A DNA stretch of 64,000 nucleotides. Origin: Treponema sp. GTDB taxonomy: Bacteria; Spirochaetota; Spirochaetia; Treponematales; Treponemataceae. Positions within the stretch are counted from its first letter, which is position 1, and every line of letters begins with the position of its first letter. The DNA is taken from assembly GCA_016286535.1 (NCBI GenBank), contig JAEESZ010000003.1, positions 62,001 to 126,000 on the forward strand, read 5' to 3'. The position numbers and the translations under genes are program-made. Shown here piece by piece: positions 33,012 through 41,607 of the stretch. The notes below the pieces were generated by a model. It ran no database searches, was not told the DNA's origin, and saw nothing but the letters and a program-made list of their open reading frames with translations.

Positions 33012-35141
33012 TTATTTACTCATCAAAACTACCGTTGCACCCGCAATTAAAACATATCTGCGTTGTTCCAAAAGTAATTCTTCTTTATCTTTTTCTAAAA
33101 TATCATCCGGACTTTCGTAAGATGTATCTAATATTCTATACCATTTTCTGTTTCCAGTTAAGGCAGGCAAAGTTATAGTAAGATCATATATATCTCTGTT
33201 GCTGGCAATATAAAAATCATTGTCTTTTTCGCACTCGCCGTTCAGCTTAAAAGCAAGGAAAGAAGACGCCTTTGTCCAGTCCAGAACTTTTGCATTTAAG
33301 TCGTACCAGATTACTTCGGCAGGAAGATTTTTATCTGTGCCAAAGAAAGTAGTCCTGTGAAAAACCGGATGAGCTTTTCTTAATTGTATTAAAAGAGAAG
33401 TAAACCTTACCAGCGCCGCATTTTTTCTTGCTAAATCCCAGTTTATCCAGCTGATGGCATTATCCTGACAATAGGCATTATTATTTCCATTCTGGGTACG
33501 TCTCATTTCATCACCGGCTACAAACATTGGCACGCCCTGAGAAATCATAAGGTAAACAAAGAAGTTTTTAATCTTCTTTACCCTTAAAGCCTCAATTTTA
33601 GGATTTACGCACTCCCCTTCAAAGCCATGGTTATAACTAAAATTATCATCTGAACCATCGCGGTTATTTTCGCCGTTTTCTTCGTTATGCTTATTGTTAT
33701 AACTTACCAGATCATTAAGGGTAAAACCGTCGTGGGCAGTAATAAAGTTTATTGAAGCAGAAGGCTTTCTTCCGCTGTGATTATAGCAGTCTGCACTTCC
33801 ACAAATTCTTGTTGCGGCAGCCCTTACAGCCCCTTCATCTCCCCTTATAAAGGCCCTCATATCATCGCGGAAACGGCCGTTCCATTCACTCCAGCGGTTA
33901 TGAACACCGGCAGGAAAACCTCCCAGCTGATACAGGCCTGCAGCATCCCAGGGTTCTGCAATGATTTTTGTACGGGCAAGAAGAGGATCTTCGCTGATAG
34001 CGGCAGTTATAGAAGGCATATCATAAGGAACCGGGCTTCCGTTTTCGTTTCTGGTAAGAATTGATGCAAGGTCAAACCTAAAGCCGTCTACGTGCATGTT
34101 CAAAACCCAGTAGCGAAGGCTGTCTAAAATCAGCTGACCGCCTGCAGATGAATTACAGTTAAAACTGTTTCCGCAGCCTGAATAATTATTGTAATACTGA
34201 AGATTATCTGATGGCAGGGAATAATAAACATCATTCTGAAGTCCACGGAACTCAAAAGTATAACCGTGTTCATTTCCTTCTGCAGTGTGATTGTAAACAA
34301 CATCAAGAATTACTTCGATTCCTGCCTTATGAAGTTCCTTTACCATCTGCTTAAATTCTTTTACAGGACCAGCCGGAGAACGGTCAGAAGAATATGATGT
34401 TTTTGGAGCAAAAAAGCCTATAGTTGAATATCCCCAGAAATTGGTCAGATTTTCGCCGGTGCGGGGATTCTGATTTGAATTTTCATTTTCGTCAAACTCA
34501 AAAAGAGGAAGAAATTCTACGGCTGTAATTCCAAGTTTTTTAAGATAATCAATCTTTTTTGTAAAACCGGCATAAGTTCCTGCAAGGTTTTCTGCAAGTT
34601 CAGAAGTTGGTGAAGCAGTAAAGCCCTTAAGATGAGTTTCGTAAATTACTGACTTTTCCAGAGGAATATTAAGAGGCCTGTCCCCTTCCCAGTCAAAAGA
34701 GTCATCTACAACAACGCACTTTGGAAAATCTGATAAATCAAGAATTTCTCCGCCTTCGTTTATATGAAAGCCCTCGTTATGTAATTTATTATAGGCATGA
34801 AAAACTGAACCGCTGGTAAAAGCCTTTGCATAAGGGTCAAAAAGATATTTATGATAATTGAATCTTAAGCCTCTGGTTGGTTCGTAAGGACCGTCAACTC
34901 TGTATAAATAACAAAGGCCCTCTCCTGCTGACTCTACAAAAATATGCCAGATATCTCCACTTCTGTTTTTTACGGGGTCTAAATCTATTAACTGAGAAGG
35001 TTTTTCGCTGTAAGGGGAATCAAAAAGACATAATGTGACTTTGGTTGCATCTCTGCTGTAGAGTGAAAAATTTACTCCATCTGGGGTTAGTTTTGCTCCC
35101 AACCCCATTGGCATTCCTTCTTTTATGTTTGCAAGAGCCAT
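33012..35141 (-). CDS. glgX: Glycogen debranching enzyme (isoamylase-type GH13)
   Basis: 709 residues. An N-terminal CBM48-type domain (about 10-135, GVNFSLYSRDATKVTLCLFD) is followed by a GH13 barrel with nucleophile Asp357 (VDGFRFDLAS), acid Glu396 (IIAEPWDAAG) and the transition-state Asp in FITAHDGFTLNDLVSY. The conserved DVVYNHTAEGNEHG region is present. It cleaves alpha-1,6 branches left by GlgP. It is downstream of a chemoreceptor gene (39-base gap) and directly before glgP. Confidence 0.93.
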   Translation of the reverse strand: MALANIKEGMPMGLGAKLTPDGVNFSLYSRDATKVTLCLFDSPYSEKPSQLIDLDPVKNRSGDIWHIFVESAGEGLCYLYRVDGPYEPTRGLRFNYHKYLFDPYAKAFTSGSVFHAYNKLHNEGFHINEGGEILDLSDFPKCVVVDDSFDWEGDRPLNIPLEKSVIYETHLKGFTASPTSELAENLAGTYAGFTKKIDYLKKLGITAVEFLPLFEFDENENSNQNPRTGENLTNFWGYSTIGFFAPKTSYSSDRSPAGPVKEFKQMVKELHKAGIEVILDVVYNHTAEGNEHGYTFEFRGLQNDVYYSLPSDNLQYYNNYSGCGNSFNCNSSAGGQLILDSLRYWVLNMHVDGFRFDLASILTRNENGSPVPYDMPSITAAISEDPLLARTKIIAEPWDAAGLYQLGGFPAGVHNRWSEWNGRFRDDMRAFIRGDEGAVRAAATRICGSADCYNHSGRKPSASINFITAHDGFTLNDLVSYNNKHNEENGENNRDGSDDNFSYNHGFEGECVNPKIEALRVKKIKNFFVYLMISQGVPMFVAGDEMRRTQNGNNNAYCQDNAISWINWDLARKNAALVRFTSLLIQLRKAHPVFHRTTFFGTDKNLPAEVIWYDLNAKVLDWTKASSFLAFKLNGECEKDNDFYIASNRDIYDLTITLPALTGNRKWYRILDTSYESPDDILEKDKEELLLEQRRYVLIAGATVVLMSK

Positions 35142-35180
35142 AATAAATTATTTTAACACACTATAAGAAAAAATTCTATC

Positions 35181-37319
35181 TTATACCCTGAACTTGTCTA
35201 TCTGACCACCAATTTCATCAATAGACATTTTCATCTTCTCAGAAATCTGACGCAGTGCAAGTCCTGTTTCCTTAATCTTTCTGGCTCCACCAGTCATTTC
35301 GTCAACGCTGGTCTGCATAATTCCGGTTGCATCCTGAAGGTTTCTAACCTCTTCAAGAATGGCCTTATTACCCTGAGACATTTCTTCGCTGGCAGTCCTT
35401 ACTTCAATTGTTGAATCGTTCATAGAATGCAGGGCGTTGGAAATCTGTCTTGAACCGGTATTCTGCTCTTCCATAGCAGCCTGAATCTGATGTACAAGCT
35501 GTTCTGTATCAATAATCTTGTCTGTTACAGAGCGGAAAGCCTTACTTGAATCTTCAGAAGCAGAAACTACTGTATCGATTGAAGATTTAATGTTATTAAG
35601 CTGCTCACCAATTGTTTTTGACTGGGCAGAAGAAGTTTCTGAAAGTTTACGGATTTCATCGGCAACTACAGAGAAACCTTTTCCTGCTTCGCCGGCATGA
35701 GCAGCCTCAATTGCGGCATTCATGGCAAGAAGGTTTGTCTGACCGGCAATAGCGGCAATAGCGGCGTTTGCATCCTGTAAGGTTTCACTCTGATTTTTAA
35801 TACCTTCGATGATTGAGTTTACATTTGCCTGTAACTGAATACCTGACTGAGCAGAATTAGCAAGTTCATCAAATGATTCAGACATTTTTTCCATTGAGTT
35901 ATTAACGGCCTTAATATTTCCAATCATCTGTTCAATTGCAGCAGAAGCGTCAGAAACTTCAGAAGTCTGACGTCCAATCATATGGCCAAGAGATTCAATG
36001 TTGCTGGCTATCTCGTTTACAGCGCCGGCTGTCTCTTGTACAGATTTATACTGATTATCAATCTGATTGTGAACTGATTCTATACTGTTAAGAATTTCGT
36101 CAATAGAACTTGCAGTATCCTGGGTAGAAGCATCAAGTTCTTCTCCGGCAGTTCCAAGAACATCTCTTGAACTCTTTACCTGAGTAATAATGGTCTGAAG
36201 TTTTTCCGTAAATTTGTTAAAGCCGCTTACAACATCTCCAATTTCGTCTCTAAGCACGATGTTAATTCTCTTTGTAAGGTCGGCATCTCCACTTGCAATT
36301 TCATCAATTGATTTGTTTACAAAACCAAGAGGCTTGATAAGGAAAGAAACAAGAATAAAGGTTGCTATGAATACAATAATGATTGCGCTTATAACGGCAA
36401 TTACAATAATTATAGAAACTCTGATAAGGTTTGCGTAAAACTCCTCGTAAGGGGCAGCACAAAGAACTGCCCAGCCGCTTTCATCACCAACCGGTTCGTA
36501 GGCAACAACTTTTTTATGATTTGTTGAAGGATCTGTAAGAATTTCAAAGCCTGTTTTTCCGGCAATTACAGAAGCCATCATTTTTCCCCATGGAGAATCA
36601 TCTTCTTCTTTTCCAAGGCCAGCAGTAGCTCCATTTTCCTGAATTGCTGCAATTTCTTCATCGCTAAGACCATCGTAGGTTGTAGGCCCAATTGTCATTC
36701 CGGAATTAGTAGAAATAATGAGTGGATGAGAATTCTTTCCAATAAGAATAGACTCAGAAAGATTATAAACATCTGAACCGTTTACCAGCGAAGAAAGAAT
36801 TCCTATTGGCTTTTTAGAATTGCTTCCATAAACAGGAATACAATAAAACATAATTGTGTCATCTGATTCACCTTCAATCATATAACTCTTTGGCAAAGGA
36901 TCTATAACAAGGCGCTTACCTGAAATTGTCTGAATAAAAAAGTCAATTTGCGAAACATCTACATAAGCTCCGTCCGGTCTGATACAAATACCTTTATCGT
37001 TATAAAAGGCAAGGTTTTCAAAATGAACAGGATCTGATGCCGCAACAGCAGAAAGCTGTCTTACCTTTTCTTCCAGAGAAACATTTTCGTCCCTAACAAA
37101 AGGCAAATTTGCAACACAATCAAGCAGATAAAACTCTTTTTTATTTACATCCCGCAGAATCTGGGCTGATTTCTGAACGTTCAATTCCATAATCTGCTGG
37201 GTATTTTTAGAAATGGAATCTGATAACTCTCTGCGAGCTACAAGACCGACAAGAATAACTGCAAGGTTAATTAAAACAACAACAAAGACAATGATTTTAA
37301 ATTTAAGACTAAATCTCAT
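35181..37319 (-). CDS. Methyl-accepting chemotaxis protein with Cache-type sensor
   Basis: 712 residues from the ATG at 37319, which stands 6 bases from AGGGG; an ATG two codons earlier touches that box. TM1 is at about 7-30 and a large extracytoplasmic region at about 31-300, with dCache features (DPVHFENLAFYNDKGICIRPDGAYVDVS, EPVGDESGWAVLCAAPYEEF). TM2 (about 303-330), a HAMP domain (IKPLGFVNKSIDEIASGDADLTKRI) and the signalling domain with hairpin tip [36 protein letters not shown] follow. Ligands are unknown; dCache domains often bind amino acids. It is upstream of glgX on the same strand. Confidence 0.94.
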   Translation of the reverse strand: MRFSLKFKIIVFVVVLINLAVILVGLVARRELSDSISKNTQQIMELNVQKSAQILRDVNKKEFYLLDCVANLPFVRDENVSLEEKVRQLSAVAASDPVHFENLAFYNDKGICIRPDGAYVDVSQIDFFIQTISGKRLVIDPLPKSYMIEGESDDTIMFYCIPVYGSNSKKPIGILSSLVNGSDVYNLSESILIGKNSHPLIISTNSGMTIGPTTYDGLSDEEIAAIQENGATAGLGKEEDDSPWGKMMASVIAGKTGFEILTDPSTNHKKVVAYEPVGDESGWAVLCAAPYEEFYANLIRVSIIIVIAVISAIIIVFIATFILVSFLIKPLGFVNKSIDEIASGDADLTKRINIVLRDEIGDVVSGFNKFTEKLQTIITQVKSSRDVLGTAGEELDASTQDTASSIDEILNSIESVHNQIDNQYKSVQETAGAVNEIASNIESLGHMIGRQTSEVSDASAAIEQMIGNIKAVNNSMEKMSESFDELANSAQSGIQLQANVNSIIEGIKNQSETLQDANAAIAAIAGQTNLLAMNAAIEAAHAGEAGKGFSVVADEIRKLSETSSAQSKTIGEQLNNIKSSIDTVVSASEDSSKAFRSVTDKIIDTEQLVHQIQAAMEEQNTGSRQISNALHSMNDSTIEVRTASEEMSQGNKAILEEVRNLQDATGIMQTSVDEMTGGARKIKETGLALRQISEKMKMSIDEIGGQIDKFRV

Positions 37320-37416
37320 AAACATCCCCTAGAAAAAAATAGTAATTTGTCTGGATTAAATTTAAAATACTTTTTAAGAACTGATTATTTAAGAATAGAT
37401 ACTAGATTATAAACCT

Positions 37417-37450
37417 CTTTGGTCTTCAGGGCAAGAAGAGAAGACCAAAG
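37417..37450. terminator. Hairpin after iorB
   Basis: CTTTGGTCTTC (37417-37427) pairs perfectly with GAAGACCAAAG (37440-37450). A T-rich tract lies on the plus side (after 37456) rather than on the iorB (minus) side, so its efficiency for iorB is uncertain. Confidence 0.5.
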
Positions 37451-37464
37451 AAGATTTAATTTTT

Positions 37465-38034
37465 TTACTGGCCTCTTCCGAGGAGGAAGGCTTTTTTGTT
37501 TACTTCAAGGAACTGTGGTTTTACAAGCTTTTCAATGGCTGCCATCCAGGCATCTACAGGAAAGTCCATATAGCGGGAAAGACGTCCCATTAAAACAATG
37601 TTTACAGCTTTTGAAGTTCCGGCTTCTTCTGCCAGAGTAAGACAGTCCAGGGCATCGACCTTAAGGCCTGCATCCTTCATAACCTTTTCAAGATCTGACG
37701 GATACTGGGCAGCACCGGTAATTACCGGCATAGGATCAATTTTCTGTGTATTTACAACAATCTGACCGTCTTTTTTAAGCCACTGGGTATAGCGGGCAGC
37801 TTCAAGAAGTTCAAAAGAAACAATAAAATCGGCTTCTCCCTTATCTACAATAGGAGAATAAACCTTATCGCCATAGCGTACATAAGTTACAACAGAACCG
37901 CCTCGCTGGCTCATTCCGTGAACTTCACTAACTTTTACATCATAACCTGCATCAAGCAGAACCTGTCCCAAAGTTTTTGACGCAAGCAAAGCACCCTGGC
38001 CACCTACGCCGACAATCATTATATTTTTTACCAT
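37465..38034 (-). CDS. iorB: Indolepyruvate:ferredoxin oxidoreductase, beta subunit
   Basis: 189 residues, the length of IorB. It has the gamma-domain start IMIVGVGGQGALLASKTLGQVLLDAGYDVKVSEVHGMSQRGGSVVTYVRYG, a hallmark of 2-oxoacid oxidoreductase subunits. With IorA it oxidises aryl pyruvates from aromatic amino acids, reducing ferredoxin and forming aryl-acetyl-CoA. It is downstream of iorA, separated by a palindromic insertion that carries a second copy of the iorA end just before the iorB SD. Confidence 0.95.
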   Translation of the reverse strand: MVKNIMIVGVGGQGALLASKTLGQVLLDAGYDVKVSEVHGMSQRGGSVVTYVRYGDKVYSPIVDKGEADFIVSFELLEAARYTQWLKKDGQIVVNTQKIDPMPVITGAAQYPSDLEKVMKDAGLKVDALDCLTLAEEAGTSKAVNIVLMGRLSRYMDFPVDAWMAAIEKLVKPQFLEVNKKAFLLGRGQ

Positions 38035-38051
38035 AATTTTACGCCTTAACC

Positions 38052-38178
38052 TTATATTGCACCAAATTTACACATGTGTAGGGCCGCTGGCGGCCCTTGT
38101 TCTATAGCAAAGCGTTAAAAAAATTGCGAAAGCAATTTTTAGCTTTACCACCCTTTATAATGCACCAAACTTACACAT
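38052..38178 (-). repeat. Palindromic insertion flanked by two copies of the iorA 3-prime end
   Basis: The real iorA end (38155-38178, encoding MCKFGAL and stop) recurs at 38052-38075 as MCKFGAI and stop, with two base differences in 24. Between them lie 79 bases with two perfect hairpins: GGGCCGC with GCGGCCC, and AAAAATTGC with GCAATTTTT closed by a GAAA loop. The distal copy sits where the iorA stop would be if the genes were close-set (about 17 bases before iorB). It has the same layout as the pta element at 22615-22730. Confidence 0.7.
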
Positions 38179-39891
38179 TTGACTACATACACCACAGCCA
38201 ACACAAAGTGTTGCATCAATCTTAGCCTTGCCACCCTTCATAGAAATTGCAGGACAGCCAATCTTCATACACATCTTACAGCTTTTACATTTATCCTGGT
38301 CTACAACTAAAGGAGGATTATGTTTTACTTCCTTAAGAAGGGCACAAGGTCTGCGGCTGATAATAAGGCTTGGCTCTTCAACTTCAAGCTCTTCGCGAAC
38401 TGCGCTCTCGCATTCCGCAATGTTGTATGGGTCTACTACGCGCACCCGCCTGATTCCCATAGCGCGGGCAAGAGCCTCAAGATCTATGCGGCCAGCTGGT
38501 TCTCCGTAAAGGTTCTTTCCGGTTGTAGGATTCTGCTGATGGCCTGTCATTCCGGTAATTGAGTTATCGAGTACGATTACTGTTGAGTTAGACTGATTGT
38601 ATGCAATTGTTGCAAGACCAGTCATACCAGAATGCATAAAGGTAGAGTCACCGATTACGGCAACAGATTTTTTTTCGTTTTCGGCACCGCCGGCTTTATT
38701 CCAGCCGTGAAGTCCGGAGAAAGATGCACCCATACAAAGGGTAACGTCCATTGCGGAAAGTGGAGCAACAGATCCCAGGGTATAACAGCCGATATCACCG
38801 AATACTGTAACCTTAAGTTTATTAAGGGCATAGAACATACCGCGGTGAGGACAGCCTGCACACATAATTGGAGGGCGAACAGGAATATCTACACCATTAA
38901 GGCTTGTTCCCTGAGGAACTTCCTTACCAAAGGCAGCTGCAATAAGATTCTGGCTGAATTCACCGCAAATTGGGAACATATCTTTTCCGTGGATTTCGCA
39001 TTTAAGGCCAAGTCCGCGGCAGAAAGTTTCAATAATTGGATCAAGTTCTTCTACTACAATCAGTTTTTCAAGGCCTTCAGCAAACTTGCGGATCATATCG
39101 GCAGGAAGCGGATTTACCATTCCAAGCTTTAAGATATTTACACTGTCGCCAAGAACTTCCTTAACATACTGGTAACTTGTGGACGAAGTGATAATGCCGG
39201 TCTTTGAAGCAGCCGAAGCAGACTCCACACGGTTAATTCCAGAAGTTTCGCTCCATTTTTCAAGATCCTTCATTCTCTGTTCAACAAAAGGATGACGCTT
39301 AATTGCATTTGCAGGAGCCATTACATATTTTGAGATATTTTTCTGATAAGCCTTATGTTCAGGAACCTGACGCTCAACTGTGTCTGTAATACTCTGACTG
39401 TGGGCAACACGGGTACACATCTTATATAAAACAGGTGTATCGAATTTTTCGCTGATTTCAAAAGCAATTTTAGCAAACTCGCGGGCTTCGTCTGCATCGC
39501 TTGGTTCCAGCATAGGAATTTTTGAAGCAATTGCATGATGACGGCTGTCCTGCTCATTCTGAGAAGAATGCATTCCAGGATCATCTGCAACGCCAATAAC
39601 AAGTCCGGCATTTACTCCGGTATAGCTCATTGTAAAGAGAGGATCTGCAGCAACATTTAAGCCTACATGCTTCATTCCACAGAAGGCACGACGACCTGCA
39701 AGACAGGCGCCAAAAGCAGATTCCAGGGCAACTTTTTCGTTAGGAGCCCATTCACAATAAATTTCCTTAAATTTTGCTGCTTCTTCAGTAATTTCAGTAC
39801 TAGGAGTACCAGGGTAGCTGGAAACGACCTCACAACCTGCCTCAAAGAGACCTCTGGCGGCCGCAGCATTACCCAACATAAGTTGTTTCAT
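38155..39891 (-). CDS. iorA: Indolepyruvate:ferredoxin oxidoreductase, alpha subunit
   Basis: 578 residues. It has an N-terminal pyrimidine-binding domain (LGNAAAARGLFEAGCEVVSSYPGTPSTEI), a TPP-binding domain (CAGCPHRGMFYALNKLKVTVFGDIGCYTLGSVAPLSAMD and AVIGDSTFMHSGMTGLATIAYN), and two [4Fe-4S] motifs at the C-terminus (CKSCKMCMKIGCP and CVGCGVCSQMCKFGAL). All are as expected for IorA. The terminal ferredoxin motif ends only four residues before the stop, so the 3-prime duplication described at 38052 falls directly at the cluster-binding tail. Confidence 0.97.
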   Translation of the reverse strand: MKQLMLGNAAAARGLFEAGCEVVSSYPGTPSTEITEEAAKFKEIYCEWAPNEKVALESAFGACLAGRRAFCGMKHVGLNVAADPLFTMSYTGVNAGLVIGVADDPGMHSSQNEQDSRHHAIASKIPMLEPSDADEAREFAKIAFEISEKFDTPVLYKMCTRVAHSQSITDTVERQVPEHKAYQKNISKYVMAPANAIKRHPFVEQRMKDLEKWSETSGINRVESASAASKTGIITSSTSYQYVKEVLGDSVNILKLGMVNPLPADMIRKFAEGLEKLIVVEELDPIIETFCRGLGLKCEIHGKDMFPICGEFSQNLIAAAFGKEVPQGTSLNGVDIPVRPPIMCAGCPHRGMFYALNKLKVTVFGDIGCYTLGSVAPLSAMDVTLCMGASFSGLHGWNKAGGAENEKKSVAVIGDSTFMHSGMTGLATIAYNQSNSTVIVLDNSITGMTGHQQNPTTGKNLYGEPAGRIDLEALARAMGIRRVRVVDPYNIAECESAVREELEVEEPSLIISRRPCALLKEVKHNPPLVVDQDKCKSCKMCMKIGCPAISMKGGKAKIDATLCVGCGVCSQMCKFGAL

Positions 39892-39962
39892 CAGTTTTGT
39901 CCTTTTAATTTAAATATTCGTTGATTTTACAACGTATTCAAAGTCTTTTCAACTTTACAGTT

Positions 39963-41519
39963 TTATTCAGACTCTTTTTCTTTATTATTCTTTACAGCCT
40001 TTGCAATTTCGCTTCCGGCAAGTTTTCCTGTCAAAAGTCCGTTTACAATGTCTCCAAGGTCAATGCCGAGAGAATCTTTTAAGCCTGCTCCTACCTGACT
40101 TACAGTCTTGGTAATATTTCCTGTAAGGGCAGCACCATTGTCGCCGGCTCCACCGTACATTGTAATGTTTCCAACCTTTTCGAAAGGTTTTGCAGTTGCT
40201 TCGTAAATGGCAGGCAGCTGTTCGAATAAAACCTTTACAGTATTTAACTGCATTTCAAGTTTACCGGCATCCTGCAGCTGTTTTAAGGCTTCTGCACGCT
40301 CTCTAAGACCGTTTGCTTCTGCCAGAAGTTTCTTTTCTATACCTTCTGCCTCTGCCAGTGCTTTAGCCTGAATTGCGGCAGCCTCGGCATCTCCCTTAGC
40401 TTTTACAGCTTCTGCTTCTGCAAGGGCCTTCTGCTTCTGAGCTTCGGCAAGGCGTTCTGTGGCCTGAGCTTCCTGCTCTTTTTCGTATTTATCGGCTTCG
40501 GCATTTCTCTGTCTTTCTGCCAGTTCTGCCTCGGCTCTCTTTGTCCTTTCGTAAAGTTCTGCATCAGCCTTCTGTTGTACGGCATATTTATTTGCATCTG
40601 CAGTTTTCTTGATTTCTGCTTCGAGGGCTTTTTCCTTAATTGCAACAGCCTTTTCCTGAAGTTCAATCTGTTTTTCCTGAGCAGCAATATTTGCATTTGC
40701 GGCTGCAATTTCCTGTACCTTACGCTGATTTTCTGCTTCAATTCCCTTTGCAGCTTCAGCCTTTGCGAGTTCTGTATCTGCCTTTGTCTGAAGGGCAGCC
40801 TTTTTTAAGGCAAGGTCATTAAGTTTTTGGGCAATTTCAAGTTCTGCAGCAACGCGGGCATCATTTGCGGCTTTGTCTGCTTCTGCCTGGGCAATCTGAA
40901 CTTCTGCTTCGGCAGCGGCTTTTGCCTTGCTTGCGTCTTTAGAAATAGAAACGGTATTTTCAATACCAAGGTTATTAATTACACCGGCATCATCTTTAAA
41001 GTTCTGAATATTAAAGGTTGTAAGCTCAAGACCAAGGTCGGCAAGATTTGGCTTTACATTTTCTGCAATCTTATCTGCAAGAACTTTTTTATCTCCCTGA
41101 ATAAGTTCCTTAAGTTTAATCTGAGAAATGATTTCGCGGATATTTCCTTCAAGAACCGGGGTAATTACGTTACAGATATCGCCTGTGCTGTAACCTGTAA
41201 AACGAGAGGCAGCATGCTTCATAATCTCAGGGTCCTGAGAAATAGAAACGTTTGCAACAGCATCTACTTTAATGTTAATTGCATCCTGTGTTGGAATGGA
41301 ATCCTTTGTTACAAAATCTACCTGAATATTCTGCAGGGTCATATAATCAATGCGCTGCAAAAAAGGAATTACAAAAATAGCCTTTCCTGTAACAGTTTTA
41401 TTTCCAAAAGGACCAACTCTAATACCAATTTTATTCTTTGGAACTTTTTTGTAAGAAATAAAGAAAAGAACCAGAACAAATACGATTGCGATTAATGCAA
41501 TAACAATTGAAACAGACAT
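39963..41519 (-). CDS. Flotillin-like SPFH-domain membrane protein
   Basis: 518 residues from the ATG at 41519 (GGAGG 5 bases upstream); a TTG 12 bases earlier overlaps the SD. An N-terminal membrane segment (about 3-22) is followed by the SPFH domain (about 28-190: VPKNKIGIRVGPFGNKTVTGKAIFVIPFLQRIDYMTLQNIQVDF). A long Ala/Glu/Lys/Gln-rich coiled coil (about 195-425, with EAE repeats) and a Gly/Ala-rich tail come next. This is flotillin architecture, a scaffold of membrane microdomains. Its SD touches the U-tract of a terminator-like hairpin. Confidence 0.92.
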   Translation of the reverse strand: MSVSIVIALIAIVFVLVLFFISYKKVPKNKIGIRVGPFGNKTVTGKAIFVIPFLQRIDYMTLQNIQVDFVTKDSIPTQDAINIKVDAVANVSISQDPEIMKHAASRFTGYSTGDICNVITPVLEGNIREIISQIKLKELIQGDKKVLADKIAENVKPNLADLGLELTTFNIQNFKDDAGVINNLGIENTVSISKDASKAKAAAEAEVQIAQAEADKAANDARVAAELEIAQKLNDLALKKAALQTKADTELAKAEAAKGIEAENQRKVQEIAAANANIAAQEKQIELQEKAVAIKEKALEAEIKKTADANKYAVQQKADAELYERTKRAEAELAERQRNAEADKYEKEQEAQATERLAEAQKQKALAEAEAVKAKGDAEAAAIQAKALAEAEGIEKKLLAEANGLRERAEALKQLQDAGKLEMQLNTVKVLFEQLPAIYEATAKPFEKVGNITMYGGAGDNGAALTGNITKTVSQVGAGLKDSLGIDLGDIVNGLLTGKLAGSEIAKAVKNNKEKESE

Positions 41520-41529
41520 TTTTACCTCC

Positions 41530-41585
41530 AAAAAAAAAGGGTGCCAGAAAAGTTTTTTTTCTTTTCGGGCATCCCTTTTATTATA
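41530..41585 (-). promoter_or_regulatory. Transketolase terminator overlapping the flotillin promoter and SD
   Basis: On the minus strand TATAAT (41585-41580) is followed at once by a hairpin, AAAGGG..GCC..GAAAAG with matching arm (41578-41536), and nine T (41538-41530). The flotillin SD GGAGG begins on the very next base. The hairpin ends the transketolase transcript. But a transcript from the internal -10 box would begin with the same hairpin, so it could also attenuate flotillin expression. Confidence 0.65.
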
Positions 41586-41607
41586 ACATCATTTTCCGTA
41601 TATTAAA

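Noticed and set aside
40403..41495. Several long open frames opposite the flotillin gene
   Set aside because: They come from the low-complexity Ala/Glu/Lys coiled-coil codons; no SD, no family, Cys/Phe-rich composition.
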